A stretch of 64,000 bases of DNA from assembly GCA_034620365.1 (NCBI GenBank), contig JAQGEQ010000232.1:434001-498000 (forward strand), given 5' to 3'. The translations under genes and the position numbers were made by a program. The DNA is from Pegea sp. RAD2-039. Lineage: Eukaryota; Chordata; Thaliacea; Salpida; Salpidae. The notes under the pieces are model-generated. The model did not search any database. It had not been told where the DNA came from and was given only the letters and a program-made list of their open reading frames with translations. Every line of letters begins with the position of its first letter. The stretch's first letter is position 1. Below, in pieces: positions 10,639 through 22,491 of the stretch.

Positions 10639-13590
10639 TCACAATTTAGAAATGGCAATGTTGGCGATATTATAACAATTCAGCTTTTTCTTGAACAGCA
10701 TAAGTGATTTTGACATGACAATATCTGATGGCAGATTGTTCCATGTACTGATTGTGCGGTATGAGAAAAAACTTAATCTGGTTAACGTAGCTGGTGGAGT
10801 GGGCTTATTACGATGTAATTTAAGTCTTCTAAGTTGATATAACTTGAGGGAGGGACTAATGGAGAAAATGTCATCAAACTGAAGATCAATTAGGTTGTGA
10901 ATAATTTTAAAAATCAGAATAAGGTCGTATTTAATTCTTCGGATTTCCAAAGTATCTAGATTGAAGAAGCTGAGACGATGCTTATAACTCTCGTATTAAG
11001 TTTCCTGCAAACCAATCTCGTAAATGTTGCCTGAACAGATTCGATTTTTCTGATATCACCAACTTGATATGGCATCCATGCACTGACATTGTATTCAAGA
11101 ATAGGGCGTATGTACAGTTTGAAAAAGTTGACGAAAAACCATGGATCCTTAGAATTAAAAGTCTTTATGATGAGGTGAACAAGCTTGATAGATTTTCCAA
11201 AGATTCTGGAAACATAACTGTGCCATTTGAAGTCAGATGTCAGAATAATGCCGAGGTCTATGACTGAGGATACTCGTTCAAGAATAGTTCCATTGATGTA
11301 GTATTGGTTGCTGAAGTTGGCAGCTGGCTTACGGGAGAATGTTATAACTTCAGACTTTGTTGGCTGGATTTTAAGTTGCCAATTCGCAGACCAGTTTTCT
11401 ACAATGTTTAGTGCAGTTTGGAGTTTTGAGTGAGAACCAGATAATAGCTTGATGTCATCTGCATACACAAACACACTGACATTGTCTACTGTTATTAGTC
11501 TTCTGATGAGGTCTTCAATGAAAATCAAAAAGAGAAGTGGACCCAGAACGGAACCCTGAGAAACGCCGCTGGTGACTTTACTAGGAGTAGATAAAGATCT
11601 TTCTACACGGGTTCGTTGGGTTCTACCTGATAAGAAATCTTCAATCCATTTTAAGATAGAGTTGCTGATTTTTATGTTTTTCAATACAGTAATGAGCTTG
11701 TTGTGTGGAACAGAATCAAACGCTTTAGCAAAATCAAGGTATATGATGTCACATGGAGTATAACTTTCGTAATGAGCTGTAAGCTAATTGAAAAAGTGAG
11801 ATGTTGAGTCAAAGAAGATCTTTGCTTAACAAAGCCATGCTGGGCATCAGATATTAGATGATGCTCTGTCAAATGGCTAGTTATATGGTTGTGAATGATA
11901 TGTTCTTGAGTTCTGCAGATAACCGAAGTCAGCGAAACTGGTCTGTAGTTAAGTGCAGTGTTTCTGGGACCCTTCTTATAAATTGGAGTAATAATAGCAT
12001 TCTTCCAAATTTGTGGAAGTCTTCCCCGCTTAAGAGTCATGTTAAAGAGTAGCGATAAGGGTAGCGCTAAAGAAGAAGTACTTTTTCTTAAAAACAAAGC
12101 TGGGATTTGATCTGGGGTGTTGGAAACTGTTGATTTTAGAGAAGAAATAGCCTTAGATACTTTATCAACTGTTATGTCTAGATCTACCATCTCAGAGATA
12201 TTTGAAAGGATATTGGAGTAGGAAATAGTAGGAGTATTGCCATCATCGGTTATAAAAACCTTTTCAAATTGTTTGTTTAGCAATTCAGCTTTATTCTTTG
12301 GTTCCATCACCAGCTGATTGGCGTTATCAAGCAAGGGAGGTAGATGAGATCTCGCCTTAAGCTTGTGATTAATGAAGCCAAAAAACGTTTTCTTGCTAGG
12401 TGAAGATAAGATTGCACTTTCTTTTCCTAAATAGAGGCTATAAACTGATTTCTTGTAGACTAGACAAAGAACTTTGTATAGAGGTTTGATGGAAGGATCT
12501 GCTTTAGTTTGTTTGTATAAGAGGTTTTTCAAATGCTGTAAATTCCTTAAATATCTTGGCAAGTGTGGTTTTTTGTTGACTCTATATAAAGGTATGAACT
12601 TTTTAATTGACTCATTAACAATGTTAGTAAACCTCGAGTAGATATCATTGATGTCTTCGGTAGAGTTGAAAACAGAAATCCAGTCAACACCTGATAAAAA
12701 CTTGTTTATACTGTTATAATTTCCACGATAAAAGTTCCGTATGCTTGGAGTTTTAACGTTCGTAGAAAAAGTTTGTTGGAGCTTGAATTCAATCATGTTG
12801 TGATCGCATGTCAGAGCAAAAGGTTCATTTTGATCAACGTAGATAACGTTCTCAGGTTTTGATGTGATGAGAAGATCCAAAGTATTACCACTAACTTGGG
12901 TTGGAAAAGTAACCATCTGAGATAGATTATTGGCATCAAGGAAATTTACAAAGACATGACTCATATTGGCTAAATTAGTTTTGTCTCCATTCAAATTAAA
13001 CAATTTTCCATTGAATGCTAAATTTGGGTTATTCCAATCAATTCTACTAAAATTAAAATCCCCGAGAATATAAATCTCAGGACAAAGAAGGCTTTTCAGA
13101 ACCTTCAATAAGGCCTTAATAGTAACCTCATCGTTAACTTTAGACGGTGGTAGGTAGGTATATATAAAGCGGGAAAACTTAGACTTTGAGTAATGCAAAT
13201 TGAAAGCAATAATCTCAAATCCTGGGCAATCAATGGTATTTATCTTAATTCTTGAAATCAGGGTGCCAGTGATGTTTTATAGATTACACAAACACCGCCG
13301 CCTCTATCAAACAGTCTATCACAGCGCAAAGCACGAAAAAGATCACTGTCATCCAGAAAGGAGTCAGGATAAAAGGGTTTCAACCAAGTTTCGGTAATGA
13401 AAACAAATGTAAAATCTTGAGAAAGCAAAAGAGCTTTCAATTCGAAAATTTTGTTGACAATTGACCGTGCGTTGAAAAACATACCTAATATAAAAGAAAA
13501 ATTGTCTTTTTGACACTTGTAAGATTTGGTGGTAGGCTTCTGTGTACTGTTATCTTGGGCTGGAAACATAGTATTAATAATTTTGTGCAA
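10639..13590 (-). pseudogene. LINE A ORF2: APE endonuclease + reverse transcriptase, frameshifted
   Basis: Minus-strand segments 13258-13590, 11681-13198, 10956-11684 and 10639-10950 form one ancient ORF2. The endonuclease shows ITETWLKPF, RGGGVCVIYK and ILGDFNFSRIDW. The polymerase shows ALNYRPVSLTS, SGVSQGSVLGPLLFLIF and FVYADDIKLLSG. Comparison with copy B (25034-27842) explains the breaks: one base lost near 13260, one A lost in an A-run near 11790, and seven bases lost near 10995. The conserved GVPQGS proline is Ser in this copy. The protein is therefore not made as a whole. Confidence 0.85.
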
Positions 13591-13625
13591 AGAGAGGTTG
13601 AATAAAGGTGATGTGGGTCTAGTGG

Positions 13626-14621
13626 TTATTTTTCACTTCCGTTTTTTGAAAAGACCTTCACAATATTTAAAGCCCATGGTGGACCTCGAACTTTGTATTT
13701 GAAATCAGTTGGTTGCTCTTTCTGATTTCGGCTGTACGCCTCTTTTAGAAGACGCTTATTTTCTAAGCGATCATCTTCACACATATCATGTGCTACTCTG
13801 ATGCCCTGGAATTTTTCGTCCTGCTTAAGTTTATACAGCTTAGCAAGAAACTTACGTTTGTCCCATCTTTCCTGAAAGGACACTTTTAACGGTCTTTTAT
13901 GATCTGATCTTTTTGCCCCGAGTCTGGTCATTGAAACTTTTGGAGCGTCCACAGCACCAAGGCTTTGAGTGCACATTTGATTAAAAGTCTTGATGTCATC
14001 GTCTTTATCAGTCTCAGAGACACCAAAGATGATGACATTGTTTTCTCTATCCTCTCGGTCCAGAGTAAGTTTTTTGTGCGTGTCAGTAACCTTCTTGGCA
14101 AGAAGTTGCACCACGCTAGTATTTTTTTCGGATCCAGATTTACCAACAACTGAGGTCCATGTGAGAGGCTTCTTTGTGGAGGCATCCAGTTCATCCATAG
14201 ATTTGGATAAGATAGAAATCTTTTCATTGATTTTGGCAACATCGTTGCCAATTTCGGATTTTAATTTGGCCAATTCAGTGGATATGGTGTTGCTGATGTC
14301 GGACAATAGGCTTTTGTTAGTGTTTGACGAGGTAGTTGTTTTGTCCATTGATCTACATTTAATGCAGGACCAACAAAATCCCACTTGCTGCATTTTATTA
14401 TTTTCAAATATATCATAATATTTTTTACTCACATCACTACAAGTGAGGTGAAACCTAGAGAGGCATTTGATGCAATCTATTGCCAGATCTTTACCCGAGC
14501 AAGTTTTGTTACAAGCTTGGCAATTGCAATTGCAAGATTGTTTTGAAGAACTTGGTTTGCTTGGGTTTTTTGGAGCTTTTGACCGCCAGGTCCTGTCATT
14601 TGTATCTACCATAGTTTCCAT
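13626..14621 (-). CDS. LINE A ORF1 protein with PHD-like zinc finger
   Basis: Intact 331-aa frame just upstream of ORF2 on the minus strand. Residues about 29-90 carry a Cys/His cluster (CNCQACNKTC, CIKCLSRFHLTC, CWSCIKC) of PHD type, as found in ORF1 of CR1-group LINEs. A predicted helical region follows (about 110-190), then ENNVIIFGVSETDKDDD and a basic C-terminal part, typical of the nucleic-acid-binding ORF1 of these elements. It likely forms a ribonucleoprotein with the element RNA. It remains open although ORF2 is broken, so it could still be expressed, but that is inference. Confidence 0.8.
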   Translation of the reverse strand: METMVDTNDRTWRSKAPKNPSKPSSSKQSCNCNCQACNKTCSGKDLAIDCIKCLSRFHLTCSDVSKKYYDIFENNKMQQVGFCWSCIKCRSMDKTTTSSNTNKSLLSDISNTISTELAKLKSEIGNDVAKINEKISILSKSMDELDASTKKPLTWTSVVGKSGSEKNTSVVQLLAKKVTDTHKKLTLDREDRENNVIIFGVSETDKDDDIKTFNQMCTQSLGAVDAPKVSMTRLGAKRSDHKRPLKVSFQERWDKRKFLAKLYKLKQDEKFQGIRVAHDMCEDDRLENKRLLKEAYSRNQKEQPTDFKYKVRGPPWALNIVKVFSKNGSEK

Positions 14622-14929
14622 GATAGATTTTTAGTAACTCCCACCAAAGTATACCAAGTTAATAAAGTATACCAAATATACCAAGTTAATAATATATAAT
14701 AAATAATAATAAGTAAAAATATAAATAAATACACCACAAAAGTTAATCACAGCTTATTAGCAGTTATTCAAAAATGTGTATCCACAAAAGTTCTATAAAA
14801 GATTTTTACTGTCACCAACCACAAAATATATATTATAAACAATTCACTTCCTAGAAATAAATTTATCACAACTTATAAGCACTTATTCAAATAGAAACCT
14901 ATAACCTGAAACTTATTCAAATAGAATTT

Positions 14930-15040
14930 ATTTATTTATTTATTACAATAAACGCGAAGGAGAGTGCCTTAAGAGAGCACCTCTCGCTAACACACTTTCT
15001 CACAAATGATATCTATTAAGTTAGAAAAATTATGATTTCT
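14930..15040 (-). mobile_element. LINE 3' end fragment
   Basis: (TTTA)n followed by the conserved LINE 3' end in minus orientation, with hairpin at 14963-14981 (outermost pair G-U). It abuts the 5' region of LINE A, so the two copies are nested or in tandem. Confidence 0.7.
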
Positions 15041-15577
15041 CAAAATTTTTATTAAAGTTTTTGTTTAATGTAATTAAATCTAATTACAAAAATATATATT
15101 TTATGATGCTAATCTTTGAGTTAATCAGATTTTATTAAAAATCAAATCAAACTTTCACATTTAATTGTATTTTTCAAATCTAATTAATGTGGTTTGAGTA
15201 AACAAATAACTTCTTAATGAACAGTTTTTTTATTTGATTTTTTTTATCTACATAAAAATTAAACTTTTCTATTTTCTAACAAACTGAAGCTTTCAGAAAA
15301 CAGTTCTTTTTAAATTTTGCTTCAAATTATTTCTTTTAGATCTTTTCTTAATCTCTAAGTTTCATTTTAAATCCTTAAATATTTTAATCTTTCAATTGTG
15401 AGAGCTATATCTTCAAAGACAATATTTTCCTAAAAGTTGCTTTTATTCGAGATTACAAACTGTTTTATCAAATTGTCAGTTATAATGAGCTATTAATGAT
15501 TATATAGAAGATATTAGTAAAAGGAAAAAGATGTAGATAAGTTCAAATTCCTTTTAATTTCATCAATGGCATCAAAT
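15041..15577. other. 3' flank of SOUL gene 5
   Basis: No gene. The segment from about 15280 repeats the 3' flank found after the other SOUL genes. Confidence 0.5.
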
Positions 15578-16319
15578 TTAAGCAAGTTTTTTTGCAATAC
15601 CAACTTCATTAATTGAATTTTCATACGTAACCATATAAAAGCGTTGAAGATACAATTCACTTTCAGCTATTCCATCTTCTTTCAAATCCTCAAAAAGAAT
15701 ATTAGCTTGTCTCATAAACTCTTCGTGATCTGCATTTCCTACAAAACTCCTGTTAAAGATATAAGTCATTAACACTTGATGGAGGCAGGGAAAAGTAAAA
15801 CTGACCTGACGTAAACTTCAAAGACATGTGAAGTGTATATAAGAACTTTGTCACTTAGAGGTAAAGGAAGATCTGTTTGATGATCAGATGATACATAAAA
15901 GCTTTTGGAGCTTGAAAAAACGCAGAAAGCACACGGTCTCATCCCTATGCCAGTGATCACGGGTGTAGCTGCTTTAACTTTTATTCCTAGCAACAAAACA
16001 TCAATTTCTGATCCTATCTTCTTATTCTAATTACCTTTAGAGTTTTCACCATTCATGTAATTGAAAAAATCAACAAAGTTGGACTCATTATATACAAGAG
16101 AGTTAACAATTTCTGAGACCCAAGTTAAGTTTCCATATCTTCTAAGTTCATAGTTGTCGTTCTGAAATCACTTAGTCAGCTAGTTGTTAGTTGATTGCTA
16201 ATCAAACATACCTTTGAAAGAACTGTAAGATCACCAGTTGCAGAATCTGACAAAGATCCAAGCTTTCCAGCGCAGCAAAGTGAGATTAGAGAGAGAATAA
16301 AGATCGAAGACTTCATCAT
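15578..16319 (-). CDS. Secreted SOUL/HEBP-family protein 5
   Basis: Minus-strand exons 16212-16319, 16035-16161, 15806-15986 and 15578-15749 give about 195 aa. The signal peptide matches gene 2. The SOUL domain has NYELRRYGNLTWV, GIKVKAATPVITG, RPCAFC, LPLPLSDK, FEVYVRSFVGN and a C-terminus ending KKLA, two residues longer than in genes 2, 3, 4, 7 and 8; gene 6 shares this ending. Introns have phases 0, 1 and 2. It has the E-box and AT box but no TGACGTCA, because the upstream flank here diverges from the other copies beyond about 16430. Confidence 0.88.
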
Positions 16320-16357
16320 TGAGTATTTTTGTTGTGACTAGAAGCTTGAATTCGGCG

Positions 16358-16381
16358 TCTATTTAAACCTTTAGTCACGTG
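16358..16381 (-). promoter_or_regulatory. E-box and TTTAAATA box, SOUL gene 5
   Basis: CACGTG at 16376-16381 with TTTAAATA beside it, as in the other copies. The distal TGACGTCA is absent. Confidence 0.55.
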
Positions 16382-16591
16382 ATGAATACAGGAAACTGAA
16401 TATAGTTGTTAATGTGGAAACTGAGCTATTATTTGTTGTTGTTTTTGGCCAAAAACGTTTTTGCCCTAAAGCATTTGTGTGATGCTATTTTTACGAAACT
16501 GGTTTCTTTTTTTAGTTTTTGAAGACAGACATCACGCTTACAAACTTCCCCTTTTTAAACTTCCTCTTTTTTAATCTGCTTATTGTTACCA

Positions 16592-16726
16592 AAAATTAAT
16601 TTCGAGAATTTTTAGAAAATTAATTTCGAGAATTTTTAGAAAATTAATTTCGAGAATTTTTAGAAAATTAATTTCGAGAGTTTTTAGAAAATTAATTTCG
16701 AGAGTTTTTAGAAAATTAATTTCGAG
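16592..16726. repeat. 24-bp tandem repeat, about 5.6 copies
   Basis: The unit AAAATTAATTTCGAGAATTT plus TTAG repeats with only one A/G variant. It lies directly before a SOUL exon relic. Confidence 0.9.
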
Positions 16727-16787
16727 TATATTTTGGTGAATACGGACGAAAATATAATTGAAGAAGTTTATATAATTTAGATTATTC

Positions 16788-16909
16788 TATGCTTATTAAA
16801 TAATGATGGTATTAGTGATTTAAATCTGGACTTATTTTATACTGTTGGTTATGATAGTTCGATGCGTTTTTTCAAAACACGAAATGAAGTTTGGATTTCG
16901 AAAGTTTGA
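16788..16909 (+). pseudogene. Relic of a SOUL gene last exon
   Basis: Encodes GISDLNLDLFYTVGYDSSMR and NEVWISKV before a TGA. It closely matches the last exon of SOUL gene 1 (1272-1396), and the following 3' flank also matches that of gene 1 (1400-1500). No upstream exons are present; a tandem repeat replaces them. One serine codon pair is lost relative to gene 1. This is a 5'-truncated duplicate. Confidence 0.8.
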
Positions 16910-17389
16910 TTTTATTACAATTTAGTTTTTTGAAAAATAAAATTTCTAAAGAACTTTATGTTGACTGTGAGATGAGTTTTTAATAAGTTTCATATCAAAA
17001 ACTAAACTTTCTTTTTGAAATAAATTTAATTCCAAATTATAGTTTCTAGTTATTATAAAATCAGTTAAAAATTATTTGAGTTTGTTTCACATTTAGATTT
17101 ATCGCTTTGAGGAAAAACCAACCAAAAAAAATGATTATTTTTTGAACTTTTTGCTAACTCAACTGACATAAGTGTTTGAATTACTATTCTGTAAAATGAT
17201 TGAAATGGAAAATTAACAGCCAATCAGACCAACTGACTAATATTTCAAGACTTTTACAAACTGCATCTTGTGCTCCACTTTAGATGATTACCATTCAAAC
17301 AATTAATGAATAGAATTGATCTGTTTTAAGCAGATATAGTAAAGCTTCTTTCTTTGTAACAGTTTGAATGAACTTTTAGAACTTTACAT

Positions 17390-18280
17390 TCTTTAAGAAT
17401 AGAGATAATTGTGTAGTTAATAAGCGAAAATTATAATTCCAACCAATCAACTGGTAAGCATTTCAAGTAGCTTTTAAAAACTGCATCTTGTGCAGTTGTA
17501 CTCCCAATTAATAATCGCATTGATGAAAATCAATGAACATTTGCATAAAAGCAACCTTATAATATATCTTTTAACATTATTCATATGAGTATTTAATTAC
17601 CAGCAGAGTTATTGCACCCTTATACCATTTTTACTAAAACAATTAGTTTTCAAATACCTCCTAGAATAAAATGATAATGTCAAGCTCTAACATTTGTTAC
17701 TTTTTAACAAAATAATTTGTCGCTGACTTAGAAGTTTAATTTATATTAAAACACTAGTTTTGTAATTAATCTCAAGTAAATAGTTTTCAGTTTTTTTGTA
17801 GCATATTTTGTTTAAGATTCAATTCGAATTTTCAACATAAGTTTTTCATTCACTTTAATTCTAATAAAGAATTATTATGATTATATGAATTATATTATGA
17901 TTATAATTTTTACTGTCACCAAATTTGTTTCATAATATCAACAACAACTCTATTTGTAATAACCTTTTAAACAAACTTCTTTTTAATGTAACTGTTTAAT
18001 TCTAAATGATTCTTAAATTGTTAATGACATATTATTACAAAAGGATAAAACCTAATTTTAATTCATTTTAGATTAAATATAAGATTAAAGCTTTATTAGA
18101 CTTAAATTTATTCTAGTAAAATTCTTTTTTAGAAATAAACAAATTTAAAAACTTTAAAGGAACAAATCAGCAACAAAATATTACTTTTTACTGATTTCAT
18201 GTTCTACGTTAACAACTAATAATAACTAAGAAGAAAACATTTTGCTTTTATCTTCTAGCAATCAATACAAAAGTTAAAAT
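17390..18280. repeat. Segmental duplication, inverted partner of block P
   Basis: Reverse complement of about 4170-5240. Bases 17930-18230 are also matched in direct orientation by 28360-28690. Confidence 0.75.
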
Positions 18281-19001
18281 AATCATTTTTATTTATTGCA
18301 ATTAATACAAACAGATATAGAAATAATTTTTCAGTTGTTAAATCGCACAATAGTCATCTTAATAAGCCATAAAAAGTATTAAGAAGCTTTTATAGACTTC
18401 GTTTTCTTTCAAATCTTTTAAAGGATCAAGGACATGTTTCATAAGCTCTTTAAGGTATAAAATTTTCTATTGTTTCTGTAGAATGTTTGATTTAATCTAA
18501 TTAAATCTAATTATGCAACTTTTGCGACTAATTTTTTTGGTTGAAAAGGTTTTATTAAAAATCAAACGAATCTTTCAGAGATGATTTAACTTTCCAAATC
18601 AAGTTAAAGTGATTTGATTTATCAAAAACCTCTTTAATGATCACTTTTTATTTGCTTTTTTTGTCTACATAAAAGCAATAAAAAAAGATCAAATTAAACT
18701 TTTCCATTTTATAATAAAAAGAAGCTTTCAGAAAATAGTTTTTTTTTTTCAAATTTTGCATCAAATTATTTATTTCCAAAACCTATTTATAACTTCTCAG
18801 TCTTAATTGTATCTTTGAATTGTGTGAGCTATTTAATGAAAAACAACATTTTTCTCAAAGTTCTTTTTATTTCTGACTACAAATTATTTTATTGAATTAT
18901 CAGTTATAATAAAATACTAATGATTATTTAGAAGACATTAGTAAAAGGAAAAAGATGTAGATAAGTTCAAATTCCTTTTAATTTCATCAATGGCATCAAG
19001 T

Positions 19002-19740
19002 TTACGCAAGTTTTTTGGAAATACCAACTTCGTTAATTGAATTTTCATACTTAACCATATAAAAGTATTGAAGATACAAATCACTTTCAGCGATTCCATC
19101 TTCTTTCAAATCCTCTAAAAGAATATTGGCTTGTCTCATAAACTCTTCGTGATCCGCATTTCCTTCAAAACTCCTGTTAAAGATATAAGTCATCAGCACT
19201 TGATGGAGTCAAGGTAAAGCAAAACTGACCTGTAGTAAATTTCAAAATATTTGAATTGGAACACATGGACTTTGTCACTCAGAGGTAGGGGAAGATCTGC
19301 TTGATTGTTAGATACGTAAAAACTCTTTGTGCTATTAAAAGTGCAAAAAACACACGGCCTCATCGCTATGCCAGTGATCACGGGAGCAGCTCCTTCAACT
19401 TTTATTCCTAGCAACAAAACATCAATTTCTGATCCTATCTTCTTATGCTAATTACCTTCAGAGTTTGCACCATTCATGTAATTGAAAATATCAACAAAGT
19501 TGGACTCATCATATACAAGAGAGTTAACAATTTGCCATACCCAAGTTAAGTTTGCATATCCTCTATGTTCATAGTTGTCGTTCTGAAATCACTTAGTCAG
19601 CTAGTTGTTAGTTGATTGCTAATTGAACATACCTTTGAAAGAACTGTATAATCACCAGTTGCAGAATCTGACAAAGATCCAAGCTTTCCAGCGCAGCAAA
19701 GTGAGATTAGAGAGAGAATAAAGATTGAAGACTTCATCAT
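19002..19740 (-). CDS. Secreted SOUL/HEBP-family protein 6
   Basis: Minus-strand exons 19633-19740, 19456-19582, 19230-19407 and 19002-19173 give about 194 aa. The signal peptide and NYEHRGYANLTWVW, GIKVEGAAPVITG, RPCVFC, LPLPLSDK, EIYYRSFEGN and KKLA blocks identify a SOUL domain. RPCVFC replaces RPCAFC, and EIYYRS replaces EIYVRS. Exon 3 is one codon shorter than in gene 5. The 5' flank is an inverted copy of that of gene 3, while the C-terminus resembles gene 5, suggesting shuffling or gene conversion among copies. Confidence 0.87.
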
Positions 19741-19781
19741 TGAGTATTTTTGTTGTGACTAGAAGCTTGAATTCGGCGTCT

Positions 19782-19952
19782 ATTTAAACCTTTAGTCACG
19801 TGATGAATACAGGAAACTGAATATAGCTGTTGATGAGGAAACTGATTTCTTGTTGGAAAGCAACAAGTTTTCTGATTGTTTCTCACATTATCAGTGTCAT
19901 TGTAACTAACCGCAAAACTAAATTCTATACCCTATTTTTTGATGTGACGTCA
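19782..19952 (-). promoter_or_regulatory. TTTAAATA box, E-box and CRE-like site, SOUL gene 6
   Basis: TTTAAATA box near 19782, CACGTG at 19797-19802 and TGACGTCA at 19945-19952, with the same order and spacing as gene 3. Confidence 0.6.
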
Positions 19953-20340
19953 CACTTTCAAAAGGTCTTTCAACTTTATAGTAACAAGTATGAAGCTAAA
20001 TATGATAGCAAATGAAAGCTATGTTGTATAATATGTTCTCATTTAAGAGCAATTTAGGTTCAAGTACTTCCTAAACTAGTTTGAGGCTCATATAAAGAAA
20101 ATAGTTGATAATTAAACCAACTGAACTGACACAGTAACTTACTTATAAGATTTTATCAGCCATCAAACACTATGTCAAGGAAATTAGTTTTAAAAACAAT
20201 CTTAGCGGAGATTTTGGGATATTTCTGATTAAGTATTAATAATTAACACTTAAATCAGTTCTTAAGTCTGTTGGAGAAAGGCTTTGCATTTGTTAAGGGA
20301 TGTAGATTCATCATAGATCAGGCTTACCTTAATTTCATCC
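19953..20340. repeat. Segmental duplication, inverted partner of block Q
   Basis: Reverse complement of 5880-6270. No gene inside it. An apparent open frame on the plus strand here is only the 5' flank. Confidence 0.7.
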
Positions 20341-20944
20341 TACACAACAATCTCAGATACAATGTTCTTCTACTTAATATACTGCAACTCGTCTAAGGTC
20401 ATTTTTGTGTCTCTGACGAGCTTAAGAACTGTGGATGACACAAAGCTGTTCTTCCACAAATTTGCGTAAAGAAGGACAATGCGAAATGGAACAATAAAAA
20501 GGATAAGAAGTAGGTTCAAGCGCTACAAATTTTGTTGTCTCGCTTCCTCTACCTTTTCTTCCGCCGAGGTTGCAACAACTTTAACGGAATTCTTTATTTT
20601 TCATAGGAAAACGCTCATATATCTCCCTTTGCCATCTGTGTTTGCTTACATCCTACTCTTTCTTTAGCGAGAAAGCTTTTGCATCCGTATTGACCTCTGA
20701 CAAGATCCAGTAGAACATATTTATTTACTCTTGTTTGGTTTTAGGATCGTAAGTTTCTGCTACGTCTCTTTTTCTGCTTTGCCTTTTTAACTTTTATACC
20801 TCATAATAACAAGAGTGTCCAGATTACTAGAGTGCTCTTTCATTAAGCTAAGTAGCACACAAATACTTAGTTCTGGTATTGGTAGGCACCTCAGATCTTA
20901 TTTATTTTTTATTCAGATGCTTCTTAGATGTCACAATCTTAACA

Positions 20945-21460
20945 TTACACGAATGACTATAATGTCCTCTCTGACCACATCTAAGACTTTGGACAGGTTT
21001 GTGTTTGTTTTCTTGTTACATCTTTGTGTGTGTTACTAAATCATCTTTCGGACCTCCTAATTCAAACACAATTTTCTCATTATTTTTATGGAAGTGTCTT
21101 TCCTCCACACTGAGCCCTTCTTGACAAACAGATTTATATTTCTATACTGTTTTTTAACTGCTGGAGGTTAACTTTACAAAATCTATTTATTTTGTACATC
21201 TTAAATGACTGAGCCATTTCCACCTTAAATGGATTTTGACTCTTGTGAGCTTTCAAGTTCCCAACAACCTTTCTACTTACAGAGCTCTTCGAGGATCCGG
21301 TATCTATAAGAACTTTAAATACTTTACTTCAATAAAGACCACCATCACATGGTTCGACTTTCTTGAAAATTGAGTAAGCCCCAGTGCTTCATTCACTTGG
21401 CTAGTCTCTGCAGTTACCTCAATTCTTTGCCTTTCTAACTGTTTCTTAGGAGACTTCTTC
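20945..21460 (-). mobile_element. Decayed LTR-retroelement fragment (protease-like and zinc-knuckle-like motifs)
   Basis: On the minus strand, 21288-21313 reads VLIDTGSSK, the active-site signature of retropepsins. Bases 20945-20980 read CGQRGHYSHSCN, which is a CCHC knuckle with the first cysteine missing. Frames are interrupted by stops and shifts, no terminal repeats are recognised, and the order of the two motifs is unusual for a gag-pol element. It is a dead remnant. The retroelement family cannot be named. Confidence 0.5.
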
Positions 21461-21674
21461 TGAAGATTACATGAACTGTAGAGTCTCTTTTATAACGTTT
21501 GAATCATATGGAAATATACATATATAATTTGTATTATGATTGTTATTTGTATATATTATACAAATGTTAAATAACATTAAAATATAGGAAAAATCTTGTG
21601 ACAGTAAAAATATTTGATACAAATGGTTATTTATATAGAGGTTTATTCGAATAAATAAGGTCACTTACACATCA

Positions 21675-21795
21675 ACAAATATATTAACGATACGCACTTT
21701 CTACAAACAAGCCTTTTACTGAGTTACAGTCGTCTTACAATAGCTACATTCAACACATTTACGTCAGCGTTAAAATGCTTTACTGTTTTACATTT
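21675..21795 (-). repeat. Unnamed repeat family, copy 4 (inverted, diverged)
   Basis: On the minus strand it retains ACAGTAAAGCATTTTAACGC and GTAGAAAGTGCGTATCGTTA from the two ends of the repeat, but has lost the middle. Confidence 0.55.
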
Positions 21796-22293
21796 CAATC
21801 ATATCACAGAATGTAATTATGATATAAGTCATTTAAAAATAATAAGCTTTCTTAGAATTTGAATGATGAAAAACTTATAATTGACATAGAATTGAACTTG
21901 AAAGACTAAAAGGTTATAAAAAATGAAAACTATTCATTTGAGATTAATTTAAAAACGAGCTTTTTGTGATAAATTGAAGTTTTAGGTCGACAACAGATAT
22001 TTTCTTGAAGTATTTTAGAACATTTAATTGGATTACCTTCGGAAGAATATATTTGGATTTATTACTTTACTGCATTTATCGAAGGTAAATAAGATTTTGA
22101 ATTATTGAAAAAAATTAAAAAAGTAAAATTTAAATTACATTGATAAAAACTTCTTTTAGCAATGAGCTATATTCTGATCTGTAGATGTTCATTTATCTTT
22201 ATCACTAATTCGTCACCAAGTGTTTTTCCTGAATAAAGTTTTCGACTAAAGAACAAATAAATTTAGAAAAAGTTAAAAGAGCTTGTGAAGGTG

Positions 22294-22451
22294 TGACGTC
22301 ACTTCAAAAAATTGGGTAGTTTCGCTTTTAGTTGACACTAATAATGTGAGAAACAATCAAACAACTTCTTGATCTCCGACAAGAAATGGGTTTCCACATC
22401 AACAGCTATACTCAGCTTCCTGTATTCATCACGTGACTAAAAGTTTAAATA
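22294..22451 (+). promoter_or_regulatory. CRE-like site, E-box and TTTAAATA box, SOUL gene 7
   Basis: TGACGTCA at 22294-22301, CACGTG at 22430-22435 and TTTAAATA just after, upstream of the ATG at 22492. Confidence 0.6.
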
Positions 22452-22491
22452 GACGCCGAATTCAAGCTTCTAGTCACAACAAAAATACTCA

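Larger units (their letters stand above)
10476..14930 (-). mobile_element. CR1-like LINE, near full length (copy A)
   Basis: On the minus strand, in order: a 5' region (14622-about 14930), ORF1 (13626-14621), a broken ORF2 with endonuclease and reverse transcriptase (10639-13590), a 3' end with hairpin (10513-10531) and an (AAAT)n tail ending near 10476. The two-ORF layout, PHD-type ORF1, APE endonuclease and short-repeat tail fit the CR1/jockey group of non-LTR retrotransposons. ORF2 carries at least three small deletions relative to copy B, so the copy is not autonomous. The exact 5' end is uncertain; another LINE 3' end sits directly beside it at 14930-15040. Confidence 0.85.

Noticed and set aside
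11064-14418. Plus-strand frames within LINE A
   Set aside because: Antisense shadows of ORF1 and ORF2 of the LINE.
19830-20015. 61-codon frame near SOUL gene 6, mirrored at 6213-6398
   Set aside because: Lies in the duplicated 5' flank containing the TGACGTCA site; it has no domain and reads through promoter sequence.
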